Source: Acanthosepion esculentum (taxonomy: Eukaryota > Mollusca > Cephalopoda > Sepiida > Sepiidae). From it: DNA of 64,000 nucleotides. The stretch's first letter is position 1, and each line of letters opens with the position of its first letter. Made by a program: the position numbers and the translations under genes. Location of the stretch: the NCBI GenBank assembly GCA_964036315.1, contig OZ038482.1, forward strand, positions 10,600,698 to 10,664,697. The letters are read 5' to 3'. Below are positions 1 to 11,639 of the stretch, piece after piece. Below the pieces are notes generated by a model, which was given only the letters and a program-made list of their open reading frames with translations, was not told the DNA's origin and searched no databases.

Positions 1-1727
1 TGCTTGTAGAAAACTTGTGTTGCCATGAACCAGTTTTGTCATTTTGCCGACTTACAAGCCAAATGGTTGAAAAGAACCTCTATTGTTTTTCATACATAAG
101 CCTTATTTTATTATAAAGTTAACTTTAGAGCAAATCCATCATTGTAGGAGATAGAAAATTTTTTTGTTAGTTTTTAGATAATAAAGTCTGAATCTTTGAC
201 TGATATCATGGATATAAGGATTGTAAAAGAATTATGATCCATCATCGGGGGGGGGGGATTATTTGTCATGGTGAGCAGTAGTTGAGAAATTCCATTGGAA
301 AAATGTCTTAAAAGGTCAGTGGATACATTTGTAATTGGAGCAAAAATCTCTTGACAGACAAGCATTATTTAGCTTCTATGATTTTTCCATTAAGATGAGA
401 AATCTTTTACAATGTCTTCGTATTTGGACCCAGTTTACATTTTGCTTGACACTAGATCAACTTCATTAAATTTGGATTCAACATGGAATCTTTTAGAAGT
501 ATGTGATTGTCTCTGGAGTGGTGTGGGTAATTTGTTGATATTTTTTTCTTTTTTTGTTGTTGTTTTTCTTTTTTTTGTCTTTCTCTCCCACCACATATTA
601 TTTGCCAGAAAAAATCAATATAGTAACACTTGGATATCTACCTGCTTATTAAAGAATTTCTGCCTCTTCTGAAGCTAGATTTCATTTCATTTAAGAGGCA
701 AACTTGTAAATGCCAACGCCTTGATAACAAATCAGGTAGAATTTAAAAAAAAATCTAATTTCTTTCAGATTTCTAAAGTCACAGATCTTTTCCCAACTTT
801 GTAACATTTTAACATTTATCTATGAAATATTGATGTAAACAAAGGCCAATAACTCTGTATATCTCCACAGGCACCAAAATAATTGGCATTTCTAATTTGT
901 GATGAAAATTTTAGTTTTTACTTCATTTAATAAATTTAGTTGCTAATAGTTTCAGTGATAGACTCTCAATTTTTGTCTTTTCAGAAAGTCAAAATAATTT
1001 TTATTTTATTTATAATTTATGGGAAAACTTAGGAAGTTTCCAAATCAAGAACCTGTTTCCTTGTAAATTCCAAGAATTTCTGAGGATGATGGATTTTATG
1101 GATAATATCAAACCATACTTCTCTTTTCCAAGATTTTTGTCAAGAAATAAATATTCTTTTTGAGCAGACCATTCTGAATTCAGAACTGAAAAGGGCTATG
1201 GAAAACCTCTTTCTCGAAGTCGGGGCAATTTAAAGATAATGAAAAGGAACTTCGATGACTATCATTAACATTCTAAAGGGACATGGCATTAAGAAACAAA
1301 ACATTTTTATTTTTTACTCAAAGAAAAATACTCAAAAATTAGTGTGGTTTTTAAGATATAATCTCAAAAACTCTCATATAATTGTGAATTTCATAAAGTT
1401 AGTGATTATTTTAATTGGCAATATTTTACATTGTAAGCCCATTTGATGGAGTGGACTCAACTTCCTCAAACTAAGAAATAATTGATTTATGTAATAAACT
1501 GTAAAAATTAATGAATTTGGTAAAGTTTCAATAATCTCTAGACAAATACATACACTTGAAAATTGAACTTGCAAAATACTTTTAGCATAATATAAATTTT
1601 GAAAATTAAGGTCTTGCTATTTTTTCCAATTGCAGTTGTTCTTTGGATAGTGAGGACCTAATATGAAATGCAAAACTGTTCTCCAGCTCTAATCTCTCTT
1701 CCTACACTCTCTCCCACATCTTCTTTC
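1..1727. other. AT-rich stretch with no gene
   Basis: I see no recognisable coding sequence. Open frames here are short and low in complexity. A run of 11 G lies at 247-257 and a T-rich tract at about 540-600. No repeat shared with the rest of the window was spotted. Confidence 0.6.
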
Positions 1728-1731
1728 ATCC

Positions 1732-2100
1732 TGAGTATGATGATAAACTATATCCGCATCCTGAGTAAGACAATAAACTACATCTGGCAGCAAGGACTTT
1801 GATCAGGTTTTGAAGAGCGTGGAACCATATCTTAATTGCTGGTGTTCCCAGGTCCACCCTGACTCAGGCTGGTAGCACCTGCCAGGGTCCCAGCTATGGG
1901 CAAATAGTTACCATGATGGTATAAAAATAAGTTTTACTAACAGTAATACTTTTGAAATTTTTTTTACCAGCAATACATTTTTTTGGGGAAAAAAAAAAAT
2001 ACCAGCAATATATTTCAAAAAAATATTACCAGCATAAAACTCCTGTCGGCATTAAATAACCCATTTAGGTTGATATGCCACAAACCAAACCAAACCAAAT
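1732..2100 (+). mobile_element. Interspersed repeat R1, copy 1
   Basis: This stretch shares an ordered block with 17046-17450 and 57583-58375: a GATAAACTACATC-like start, AGCAAGG, CCTCTGAT-like, TTCCCAGGT, GGTAGCACCTG, GGGTCCCAG, GGGCAAATAGT, then ACCAGCAATAT and TAAATAACCC. Three copies in 64 kb in the same order mark a dispersed family. It has no coding potential. On the minus strand a GGTTCGAGGCTCC-like block in the 57.6-kb copy resembles a tRNA B box, so a tRNA-derived SINE is possible but not shown. This copy carries a short internal duplication of its first block (1732-1790). Confidence 0.65.
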
Positions 2101-2397
2101 CTTTTACACAAAGAAAAGGAGTTTTCCTCAACCAACTTGCTTCACCGAGTCTTAATTTATTTGAATGTGTCTTCATCTTTCTTTGTTATACCCACTTTTA
2201 TAAATCTAATGAATACCATCTAAATACATAAATAAATAAATATTAAAATCTGTCTAGAGATAACCACTTATTGAGGTTTGCTTTTCATCTGCTTCGTCAT
2301 CAGAGGATATTTAAATTTTGAGAAACTCACTTTTAAATTAGATTATTGTCACTATTTTGTTGAGCAGCTAAAACATTGTGGCAGCATCTGACTATAA

Positions 2398-2429
<32 letters not shown>

Positions 2430-3417
2430 TTATTGAGAGTAATTGGTTCCTTGGGTAGGAGGAATGGTTGAAAGGAACCATTTAGATATATAGCAGGTCG
2501 TGGGCAACAAATGGTCACCGAAGAGACCAACTGATAAAAATTGTTTAAAGACCACTGAAAATGTTTTCAATTGTTAAAATAAGATCAATTCTAAATATTT
2601 AGAATATCTTTTTTTTTCTATGAAGAGTGGATACAATGGATAATCAGATGCAAAGAAAGAAACTTTATTTGCAATTTGTGAAATTCCTATCAAAAGAATG
2701 AGGGATGAAATTCTACTGGGAATGCTAGGAACAAAATATAAAAATGCTTTGAACTGAAATATAAAATTATGGAATGGGTACAAAATTAGATTTGTTAGAT
2801 AAAAATTGTTGGAAGTTTGTACAAAATTAGAAAATTAAATGAAAAATTTTTTTTTTTTTTTTTTTTTTTCTCTGAAGTCGATGAAACAGATTTTAAAATT
2901 GTTTCTTCTGAATCTGTATATCAAATAAATGTTATTATAAAGACAAAGATTCTAAAGAGAACTTTACTGTTTAATATAATACATGTTTTTGACTCCTGAA
3001 ATGACTGAAACATGTGCGCACATTTTTGTATAGATGATTCCTCTTACTTTCACTTTAATACTGACTATGTAATTTGTTATATCAATGGTAGGATTTTTTA
3101 AATAAATATATTAAAACTCACATTCTATTAATTACATATTTTCTAGGCTTCTAATATTTGCCAAGTTGATACCATTGTAGTATTTCTGAAGAAAAACACA
3201 AAAATCTGTATGAATTAGCGAAATGAACAAATTAAGCACTCAAATTCTAGTAGGAATGTTATGAGAGCTTATTCTATTAAGTTTCGGACAAAATAAAAGT
3301 TTTAATAAAAATCAACAACATACAATATCTATACTGGGTAGAAACCATCTTTAAAATTTACAAATAAAATTTTCACAATATTTAAAATAAACAAAATATT
3401 ATTTACACTATTTACTT
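2101..3417. other. AT-rich stretch with homopolymers, no gene
   Basis: T runs lie at 2398-2424 and 2847-2869. On the minus strand CTGATGA occurs at 2303-2297 and is followed by a GAAA-containing block, but no convincing stem II forms between them. No protein similarity is recognised. Confidence 0.5.
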
Positions 3418-3665
3418 TGTTCAGACTGTTATCCTCATCTTTGTTATATTCACAATATTTCAGCCATTGTACACTCCGGCCTTCTTCAGGTGATATACAT
3501 GGGAATTTTTAACTGAACCCTTTATTTAGTCCACAGGGGTAGATTGTTCTAGTTCCACATGCCATGCCTTTTCTGGATATCTCATTTTCAGTTATTTCCC
3601 TTTAGTAACATAACTCTCCAAGTTTGTTCACCTCTGCTGTGACCAGGTATTGAACTCAAGTCTTT
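3418..3665 (-). mobile_element. tRNA-headed repeat R2, minus-strand copy
   Basis: Read on the minus strand this matches the R2 copy at 15841-16165: a B-box-like block (GAGTTCAATACCTGG), CATGGCATGTGGAACTAGA-like, CTGAAGAAGGCCGG, GAAA, and a tail ending ACAAAGATGAGGA. The hairpin module occupies 3489-3455. The copy is 5' truncated near its tRNA-like head and lies head-to-head with the plus-strand fragment that begins at 3668. Confidence 0.65.
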
Positions 3666-3667
3666 GG

Positions 3668-3770
3668 ATCAAGGACACATGGCCCAGTGGAAAAAAAAAA
3701 AACATTGGTTGAAGTAATCGAGTGAAAGAGTGGGGAGTTCAATACCTAGCCATAACAGAGGTAAAAAAAA
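3668..3770 (+). mobile_element. R2 head fragment, plus strand
   Basis: GGACACATGGCCCAGTGG is an A-box-like start and GGGAGTTCAATACCTAGCC is a B-box-like block. Both match the head of the 15.8-kb copy. The tail is missing and the fragment runs into a CA/TA microsatellite. Confidence 0.55.
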
Positions 3771-3771
3771 A

Positions 3772-3837
<66 letters not shown>
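3771..3837. repeat. (CA)n(TA)n microsatellite
   Basis: An uninterrupted CA block passes directly into a TA block. Open frames across it (Thr-His and Tyr-Ile runs) are artefacts. Confidence 0.95.
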
Positions 3838-3841
<4 letters not shown>

Positions 3842-4116
3842 ATGCTAAAGGTTCTTGTCCAACTAAGAAGGTATTACAAAATATATTTTGATATTTGGTC
3901 AGATTATGGAAGTACCTCAGTGACAATTTTTCAGCATGCTTTTCTCTCTCTACTTCTATCTGTTTCTTTGTTTCATAGTCGTATACCGTTTTGCTGGTGA
4001 ATGGTTTGTATTCAGTCTCAAAAAGAAAAGTTCACTATTCCAAATATTGATCTGCACTTCCTATATTCAGCAGCTCCCCAACCAACTAGGCAAAGCTATT
4101 TAGTCTTTGAATATAA

Positions 4117-4120
<4 letters not shown>

Positions 4121-4165
<45 letters not shown>
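4121..4165. repeat. (TA)n microsatellite
   Basis: Simple alternating TA tract. The overlapping minus-strand frames coding Tyr-Ile runs are not genes. Confidence 0.95.
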
Positions 4166-4176
<11 letters not shown>

Positions 4177-4526
4177 TGTGTGTGTAACATATGTCTGGTT
4201 TGAAAGAGAAGTGTGCAAAAATTCCTGTATGCTGACGTGTCTGCTATACTCCTGTGAGACGTGCATTGTGTACTGCTGACATTTAAATCCTCTGAAGAGA
4301 TTCGACCAATATTTTTTAAGCTTAATTCTTTGGTATCCACTGGATATCCCATACACCAGACATTGTGATACTTGAATAGGCTAATGTAATCCTCACTGAA
4401 GTGCATATTTCATTGCCACTGGGTAGTCCGTCACTTGCCGTGATGACAGCAGAATGCTCAATGATGTGTTGCTCTATGATGCTCAACCCTTGCATAAATC
4501 AAGGAAACTCTTCAATGACAGCTTAA

Positions 4527-4787
4527 GAGTCTCTCGCAGCCTCTGCCACATGAAAGAGTCTCTCGCAGCCTCTGCCACATGAAAGAGTCTCTCGCAGCCT
4601 CTGCCACATGAAAGAGTCTCTCGCAGCCTCTGCCACATGAAAGAGTCTCTCGCAGCCTCTGCCACATGAAAGAGTCTCTCGCAGCCTCTGCCACATGAAA
4701 GAGTCTCTCGCAGCCTCTGCCACATGAAAGAGTCTCTCGCAGCCTCTGCCACATGAAAGAGTCTCTCGCAGCCTCTGCCATATGAAA
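4527..4787. repeat. 29-bp minisatellite, nine copies
   Basis: The unit starts GAGTCTCTCGCAGCC and ends CCACATGAAA. Starts fall at 4527, 4556, 4585 and so on every 29 bp to 4759. The copies are identical except for a C-to-T change in the last (CATATGAA). Because 29 is not a multiple of 3 and the unit has no minus-strand stop, all three minus frames stay open. This explains three overlapping open frames of 104-133 codons without any real gene. The near-identity of copies suggests recent expansion. Spacer-like diversity is absent, so it is not a CRISPR array. Confidence 0.95.
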
Positions 4788-5231
4788 GATCCTGAGTGGG
4801 AAAACTGCTGCTTGTAATGAAAACAAATTGAGATATATTCAGACATTGTTGTTGTTGTACTCCTAAGGTTTGAAATGTTTCCATATTAGTCCTTATCAGA
4901 CAAGTAAGATTTTGTAGGCTGATAAAGTTCCTCTATTAGAACAATTTCACTCCAAGCAAGGCTATAAAACCATTAAGGTTGTCTCTAATGGATATGAGGA
5001 AATTTCTATTGATGTGGTCATATGTTGCTGTGATGTCACCATAGCAGGAATATAATTTCTTATTAGAGAGGTATGTAATTTCTTGGATTTTGATGACACA
5101 TATGCTTTTTTTCCACATTCTAACACATTGTGCCGCTTGGCTTCATTAATTTTGTTTCCCATTTTCCAGAGATATTTGTTTCTAGTTTGTTTATTTTTGT
5201 TTTTTTAAAAATTTTCTTTAATTGTCTAGTA

Positions 5232-5609
5232 TTTCCTCTTCCGTTTTTCTTCCTCTTCCGTTTTTCTTCCTCTTCCGTTTTTCTTCCTCTTTTGTTTTTC
5301 TTCCTCTTTTGTTTTTCTTCCTCTTTCGTTTTTCTTCCTCTTTCGTTTTTCTTCCTCTTTCGTTTTTCTTCCTCTTCCGTTTTTCTTCCTCTTTTGTTTT
5401 TCTTCCTCTTTTGTTTTTCTTCCTCTTTTGTTTTTCTTCCTCTTTCGTTTTTCTTCCTCTTCCGTTTTTCTTCCTCTTCCGTTTTTCTTCCTCTTCCGTT
5501 TTTCTTCCTCTTTCGTTTTTCTTCCTCTTTCGTTTTTCTTCCTCTTTCGTTTTTCTTCCTCTTCCGTTTTTCTTCCTCTTTCGTTTTTCTTCCTCTTCTG
5601 TTTTTCTTT
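5232..5609. repeat. 17-bp polypyrimidine-rich minisatellite, about 22 copies
   Basis: The unit is CTTCCTCTTYCGTTTTT. Variation is confined almost entirely to the YYG triplet: CCG, TCG or TTG, with one CTG at the end. This is the pattern expected if a CpG decays by C-to-T change. Variants run in blocks rather than at random, so multi-unit segments were copied. The Phe/Leu/Ser-rich plus frames and Lys/Arg/Glu-rich minus frames of up to 195 codons are artefacts of the 17-bp period. Confidence 0.95.
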
Positions 5610-5610
5610 C

Positions 5611-6282
5611 TTGTATCTGTATTTTTACCTTCTGAGGGATTGTCGTCTCATGAGGGTATCTTTTTCTTTTTAGGTATTCTTGGAATGTCTTGCACACCTC
5701 AACTAATAAATATATGATAATGTTATTTGATTCCTTTCTTATTTTGATCAAGATTTGACATCAATCTGGACTCTAGTTTATTACTGAATTCTAAATTTAC
5801 CCTTTCATTTTTAAGGGCTTGGATGTTATACCTCTAGCAGAAGCAAGCTATTTTGTTAACTGGTATTGTCAGTCTAATTACAAGTAACTTGTGATCAGAT
5901 TCAATGTAGGAGTCTTATACTCTAACATGGAGAAATCACCAATTCAGCAATCCATCAATTTACATGTGAAGGATATGGCAGAGTATATCTCTTCAATACA
6001 GGCATTATTGTCTCACATGAAAAGTCATATTGGTAGAGATTTGTAAAATAACAACCAGTACTATGCTAGAAATAACATGCAGATTATATCAGAAAACCTA
6101 CAGAAACTTGTGACGAAATACATGACTTACCTCAGAATTCGAAACAAGCGCGAACGTGTCTTGCCTGCAAAGTGATTACAAAAAGAAATATGGCCGCTAT
6201 TGAAGATAAAATTTATGTACGCATATCTCGTCCAAAACTAGACGATATTTGCACACATGCAAATTTTGGCCATATTGGAATA
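5611..6282. other. AT-rich stretch with no recognised feature
   Basis: I see no coding similarity and no repeat shared with other parts of the window. Confidence 0.4.
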
Positions 6283-6530
6283 TCATAAAGTGGGGTGCCA
6301 GCAGCACGACAGAACCGAAGTCATTCGGCAGACAGCATGCAACAGAGCTGGATGTATGGATTGACAGATGGACAAAGAGGAAGTCGAAGTAGGTGCGGCT
6401 GGGCTGGTGCCTGTTTCACAACTGCCCAGTGTAACGGCTGAGAAAGGGAGCCACGCAATCCATTTCCTTGAGGCCACCAAAGAAGAAAAAATAGCTGGCC
6501 TGCCGGCAAGCACCACACTGCACTTTTTGA
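6283..6530. other. GC-richer island of unknown nature
   Basis: The base composition is clearly richer in G and C than both flanks, and open frames of 77-106 codons exist on both strands (6283-6516, 6321-6641, 6368-6637). I recognise none of the translations. It could be an exon, a transposon fragment or a regulatory element. The plus frame at 6368-6637 has an Asp/Glu-containing start but no domain I can name. Confidence 0.3.
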
Positions 6531-6705
6531 CCCTCCCTCATTACCATTTTTCTTCTCAGTTTTCATTACCTGAAAAGTTAAAGAGAATTTACAAAAGAGG
6601 CCAGGCCCTACACAGAACAACTTTGTTTGCCACATAAGCAATAAGCATTAGAAGTCATTGTTCTCATTAGAACTAAAAAAAAAAAAAATAATCAAATTTG
6701 TCAAC

Positions 6706-6706
6706 G

Positions 6707-6737
<31 letters not shown>

Positions 6738-6742
6738 TTTTT
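6706..6742. repeat. (GT)n followed by a T22 run
   Basis: A short GT repeat runs directly into 22 T. Low complexity only. Confidence 0.9.
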
Positions 6743-7385
6743 CTTATTTGGGAGTGATTCATGTTACAATTTTAGAAAGAAGTGAATAAAAAGAACCCTC
6801 TCCCACAAAAAAAAAGTATGAAGTGCATTTACAAAAACTAATAATCCCTCAGTTTGAAAATCCATCCTTGACAAAGAAGAGTTCAAAGTGTGTGTGTGTG
6901 GAGGGGGGGTTACCTCTGCTGTCCAGCATATTTAGAAGAAGAAAAAAAAGTCTAGGGCAAATATTTTGAAGGTGGGACAGTTATGTAATTAGGTGAATCA
7001 TTTGTATGTTAAATTTGCATTGGTTGAATTTTAGAGAACTGTCTGTAGGACAAGTTGAGTTTAGTTTGGCAAAATAGCTGCAAGCATTTTGACATTGCAA
7101 GAGCAAATAAGTTGCTTCAAAGTGGCATTGGTTCCCAAATCTTGCTGGCATTCTTTCATCATCATTTATTCAGTTAGAATGGTGACCACAGCGGCACAAA
7201 ATATCCTATCTCACAATTGTGGTTTATGGTGACATTCATTGCAGAATAGTGCAATGGCTTGCTGGTTCCTTTTGCTCCAGGAATGTTGAGGGTTACCTGT
7301 CCTTCCTTCCTTTCAGAAGTTAGAGGCAGGACATACACGACAGCAGGTGATTTGAATTCAGAATTTTCCTTCTCTTAGACTTGTT
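6743..7385. other. No gene recognised
   Basis: The stretch has a short GT/G tract near 6886-6908 and is otherwise plain sequence. The part from about 7340 resembles the 63.0-kb fragment (TTTGAATTCAG, CCTTCTC, GACTTGTT) and probably belongs to the adjoining R3 repeat. Confidence 0.4.
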
Positions 7386-7705
7386 GCTAACCAAGGCTAT
7401 AGGGCCCAGTCTGTCCTGCTGTTTACCCAGCTGATAAGATATGTATTCATACCTTCCCGAAGGGTATTTGCACATAAGTAAATGTAATGAACTCTACTGG
7501 AAATTGAACTTGGCTCTCCAATTCCTCAATCTGAGCTGCTAAACATTACTCTTTCATGCCTCCTAATAAGCACGCATAATCATAAGAAAGAAGAGTTGGA
7601 TTCATGCCTTTCCCAAGGGTATTAGCGCATAAGTAAATGTAATGAACTCTACTGGATATTGAACTTGGCTGTCCAATTCCTCAATGAATTATTCCACTGT
7701 GCCTT
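7386..7705 (-). mobile_element. tRNA-derived SINE R3 with internal duplication
   Basis: On the minus strand the copy shows CCAAGTTCAATTTCCAG, a B-box-like block, then AGTAGAGTTCATTACATT, ACTTATGTGCAAATACCC, and a tail with CAGGACAGACTGGGC. The B-box segment occurs twice, at about 7500 and again at about 7660, each followed by the same 3' sequence. This suggests a tandem partial duplication or insertion of one copy beside another. The same family is at 14476-14586, 20237-20530 and 22455-22660. Confidence 0.7.
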
Positions 7706-7984
7706 CATTCTTTAATTTACTAAATATTGAGTCACCTTCAAAACCTTAGCATTTCAAGGAGGTTAAGAGCTTTAGACATGTTTAAATCTTAAATTATTTT
7801 AATTTTGAAAGTCATTCTTTTTTTCTTTTCTCTCCTCAGTGAATCCTCCCATCCTGTTGTCATATTTTTATAGTGAGAGAGCATTTGAACCCAGTCTGTT
7901 GTCCTAAAATAGGAAGAAAACTAGTGAGAAATTAATAATTGTTAACACTTAAAATAATTTTAGTTTAGCTTACCTGTGTGTTTT

Positions 7985-8255
7985 CTATAGATTTGCAGTA
8001 AGGTCTCTTCATTTTACAGTTGAAATGGTTAGATGTAACCCTAAGTTTTATGCTAAGTTTTTTTCTAGCGCACTTCTTGCTTGTGGAACTCTTCTGGCTT
8101 CCCAGTTAACTTTGACATTGATCTTTTAAAACTTTAAATGCAATCATTATCTTTTACCTTAATTTTTGTTCGTTTATTGTCATCTCTCTCTCATACTTGG
8201 TATACTCTTGTTCTAGTGGCTTTATTGCCTTGCTTGGGGTGAAAAGTATTGTTTA
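7985..8255 (+). pseudogene. LINE-A 3' terminal fragment
   Basis: This matches the 3' end of the Jockey/CR1-like element seen in longer form at 29108-30115. Shared blocks include CAGTTGAAATGG, TTAGATGTAA, GCTTGTGGAACTC, TTCCCAGTTAA, TTTAAATGCA and CTTAATTTTTGTTC. Translations would match the C-terminal tail (a CNS..FYxxSF...LWN region), but the frame is broken by stops. Only the last part of ORF2 remains, as expected of a 5'-truncated LINE insertion followed by decay. Confidence 0.65.
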
Positions 8256-9535
8256 CTATTTATAAGAATTCTGGAATAGAATAAAAACTTGGATTTTTAA
8301 GTTATTTAAAAAATTTTTTTAACAGAGTTGGTTCCATATTGAACCTGATTTTGAGTCTAATTTCCCAAGTCCTAAAAACACTTGCTTCCACCAAAATGTG
8401 TTCCTTTCAAATAGCTACTACTTAAGATTGTGCAGGTCACTTTAATAATTATGGAAATAGAATCAGTAGGTAGTTCAATTCAAACAAACATAAAAAAAGG
8501 TCTTAAATTTAAAGTTATTTAATGAGATCTGCCAATTTTCATCATTTCTATGAGGAAGTGCTGAAGTTTTCAACCTGACCAAAATACCCTTCAAAACATT
8601 CCTAATATTTGGTCAGATATTTGGAAATGACTCAAGCAGAGAATTATGTGTCCTCATTGATTTGTAGTTAATAAAAACAAAGAATAAAATTTTAAAGTGA
8701 GGGCCTTTCATAATTTTAGTGGATATACTTACTACTAGTGATATTTGTACTGCAAAACTTGTTTACATTTGTCCAAATTTGTATATCAAAGTTGTTATCT
8801 TTCCTAGCTTTCTTGGAGAACAACCATGTATACTTTCTGTACAGATATTGTATTAGGACTTGTATAAATATGACAATATCTTAGCATTTGAAGGAAAATG
8901 GAGAATTATCAAGTAATGGCACAAAATATGGAATATGGCTTTTTTTTAAAAATATGCCCTTCCCCTAAAAACAAAAACCTTTTTAATGTAATTCTGATTG
9001 TACACTTGTAACTAAATTGAGAGGGAACTACATTTATTGTCTTATTGCTATCCCATTGATGGTTAAATGGATGCAACTTTGATTTGTTGCATTAGCATAA
9101 AAGCAACTAAACACTAGTTTTGTGTCATCTCACAAAGGTCATTGTTTTACAAGAGAAGTCAGTTTTATAAAGTTCAAAGTTCTTGGATAAAGGAATTGGT
9201 TTAGTAAAGAAAAAAAATGCTAACATTTGAAACTTCAGTGATTTCTCATTTCATAAATGAGTCTCTTTAAAATGAGTATAAAGTCAGAAGAATTGACCAA
9301 GCCTGAAACAATTCCTCTTTCCATAATGGCAGAAAGGGGGCGGGGTGGGGGTGGGGTGTAGTCTTTTTTTTTCTTTTTTTTTCCCTGCATTAATGTTGAC
9401 TCTGACCTTTTTAGGCAAATCGGATTATTTAAGCTTCTTAGAAGCTGATTAAGGGCATTTTGCAGCAGAAGTGGAAATGTCTTAGCAGGAATGGTCTGTT
9501 TGACTGATGGAAGCTCTGGGGAAATCAGTATAAAG

Positions 9536-9571
<36 letters not shown>

Positions 9572-10789
9572 CAGATTTTTAGTATGGTAACTTGTGTGTG
9601 TATTTGTCCTCTTTTTAGCTGACAGCACGTCTATCTTCCAGATCCTTTCATTACTATTGGTTGAGGTGAGGGAGTGTCCATTGAAATGCTTTCATTTTGA
9701 AATTTTTCTTTGTTTTTCTCTCCTTTAAATCTTGAATAAAGTTGCTCAATATAAGAATTCTCTTACAATCCCGAATCCAAAGATGTCTGTCTTGATAGCA
9801 TCATGATACCATTTCTTTTCTTTTTATTCTCTTACTGTCAATGAGATGGCAGTTACAATGTTGGAATCTTGAAAATTCTTCATTCCAATCTGATTTTCAT
9901 GTCTCATCCATTATTTACTTTGGTCTATTTTTTTTTTCTTAAGCTTCCATTTCCTTTTGTTCTTTATTCCACCCCCCCTTTTTTTTTTTATATATATATA
10001 GCTGTACAAAAATCATTTCTGGTTGTGTTGAGAGTTACAAAAATAAAACCTGTTAATATTAAAATAATTTTTTATTTGAATCTATCATTTATAATATATT
10101 TTACCCTCTCTTTGATATTTAAATTTATTTGTAAAAAAACAAAGCAAGCAAAAACAATTATTTTATTACAATTGTATTGGAGAAATACTAGATATTTGTT
10201 TTTAATTTTATTTTTTCTTATGTGAAAAAGGATGCTCAGGGCTTTGATAAATTCAAGTCTGAAAGCAAGGTTAAGTTAACAGTTTACTCCTTTGTATTAG
10301 GACCAGATAGGCAAGGTCAGCAATTCTTATTTATTCTGTATTCTCTTTCAATAAAATTTAAAAACAAGTTCTGAATTTGAATATATCAACTTAAGAGAAC
10401 TTTATAAACATGATAATTATGTTTACAGAATGACTTTGTGTCTAACATTGGAGAAAAAACAGTTACTGGTTTGTTTTCTTTTCTTCAGATTCAAATGTTG
10501 TCGAAAACAGACCTTTCTTTATTTAATGTATATTTTTTTGAATAATTAAGATGCATATGACACTTGCAGAATTACTGATGGGCCTATGTATGCAACGTAT
10601 GCATTGTTTACCATAGATTTTTTTCCAGGATAAATAATTTTTGTGCAATAAAAATTATTGATAATTTTTACTCTCCTTCTTACACAAATATATTTTTGAA
10701 AATTACTGAGTTTCATGATAAATTGCGAACAAACATTTGTTTAGTAGATTAGTGTAAGCAGAGAAGGTCTCTGCTTCTGTATACCAGTT
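8256..10789. other. AT-rich stretch with no gene; (TG)n at 9537-9570
   Basis: No protein similarity is seen. A (TG)17 tract lies at 9537-9570, and a G-rich patch (GGGGGCGGGGTGGGGG) near 9339-9356 could in principle form a G-quadruplex. The open frame at 9869-10225 is T-rich low-complexity sequence with no recognisable domain. Confidence 0.5.
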
Positions 10790-11075
10790 CCATGCCAGTT
10801 GTATTCACAAGCACTGAACATGGAAGAAATGAGTGAATCCCCACCAAGAAATTCATAACAAAAGTGGGCCAACCACCTTATTCACCAGATCTACCTGCCC
10901 TATGATGTTTAGATGTGTGCAGAATAGAAAAATGGCCTGAAAGTACAGAGTGAAACGTGACTAAATTACTGAAAGGTATTTGAGAAAATGGGTTCAAAGA
11001 ATGTTTCCAACAAATTACATCATTTCATGAACTGATTAGCAAGGTGAGGATTTTGAAAGACACACCCACACCCAC
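10790..11075 (+). pseudogene. Mariner-family (DD34D) transposase C-terminal relic
   Basis: One plus frame reads KKFITKVGQPPYSPDLP. PPYSPDL is the hallmark around the third catalytic Asp of mariner transposases (usually followed by APCDFWLFP). Downstream pieces read IEKWPEST and NVTKLLKGI, then NGFKECFQQ. These follow the family order ending in the WxxRW-type C-terminus. Upstream, TSTEHGRNE corresponds poorly to the DNAPAH region. Stops and frame changes interrupt the frame, and the Ala-Pro-Cys-Asp part is lost. Known role of the family: cut-and-paste transposition at TA sites. This copy cannot be active. Confidence 0.75.
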
Positions 11076-11346
11076 AAGAGCATTTGGCTGAGATTCCAAG
11101 GGAATGGTAAATATGCAAACTTTCTACTTTGACATGTTTCTCTGAATCGACTTCAGCAAAAAAAAATGTTATTTCAAAAGAACAAAACCTACATAAGACG
11201 AAACTTGATTTTTCTTTTAACTGTAATTGGTACTGTACTGTTAATTTTAAATTAGACTTGAAATTAATTAAAATCTAATTTCTGTAATATGAGAAAGACA
11301 TTGAGGTCAACACTCAGTGATGACCTCAATCTGTTTAATGATTAAA

Positions 11347-11390
11347 TGCAATCTTCAGGTCTGAAGATTGCCTTTAAGCAGGAAACACTG
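11347..11390 (+). ncRNA. Hammerhead-like hairpin in an inverted pair (R8)
   Basis: On the plus strand CTGAAGA (11361-11367) is followed by TTGC, a six-base loop, GCAG, then GAAAC (11382-11386). This satisfies the CUGANGA and GAAA blocks of a hammerhead core with a four-base-pair stem II that includes one G-U pair. Immediately upstream a second copy runs in the opposite direction (GCAATCTTCAG, 11349-11359), so two modules abut head-to-head. Stem III and a cleavage site are not clear. Confidence 0.35.
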
Positions 11391-11475
11391 TTGCTGCTGG
11401 GTGTTGACTTCAATGTCCACTTTTATATTTATATATGCTCTATCCCTGATATTGAGCACTTTGTGTGTGTGTGAC
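11391..11475 (+). repeat. R8 body, shared with 60285-60392
   Basis: The block TTGACTTCAATGTC followed by a TTTATATTT-like stretch, CGCTCT-like, CTGATATTGAGCACTTT recurs at 60320-60392 with a few differences. Both copies are preceded by a GAAAC-bearing hairpin remnant, so hairpin and body form one repeat family. Confidence 0.6.
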
Positions 11476-11576
11476 CTTGAGTCATACTGTCAGCATGGGG
11501 TATTATGTATATTAATTAATATATACTTAATAGCTCTCTTATTTTGTACCGAGTACTTTTTTATTTACACCAAAGG

Positions 11577-11577
11577 A

Positions 11578-11622
<45 letters not shown>
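11577..11622. repeat. (TA)n followed by a long T run
   Basis: Short TA repeat running into about 30 T. Confidence 0.9.
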
Positions 11623-11624
<2 letters not shown>

Positions 11625-11639
11625 AAACTATTTCAACTA

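Noticed and set aside
4527..4787. Possible CRISPR array because of 29-bp periodic repeats
   Set aside because: The repeats are directly adjacent without spacers, no cas genes exist, and the context is an animal genome.
5130..5751. Open frames of 137-195 codons
   Set aside because: Same reason, from the 17-bp array.
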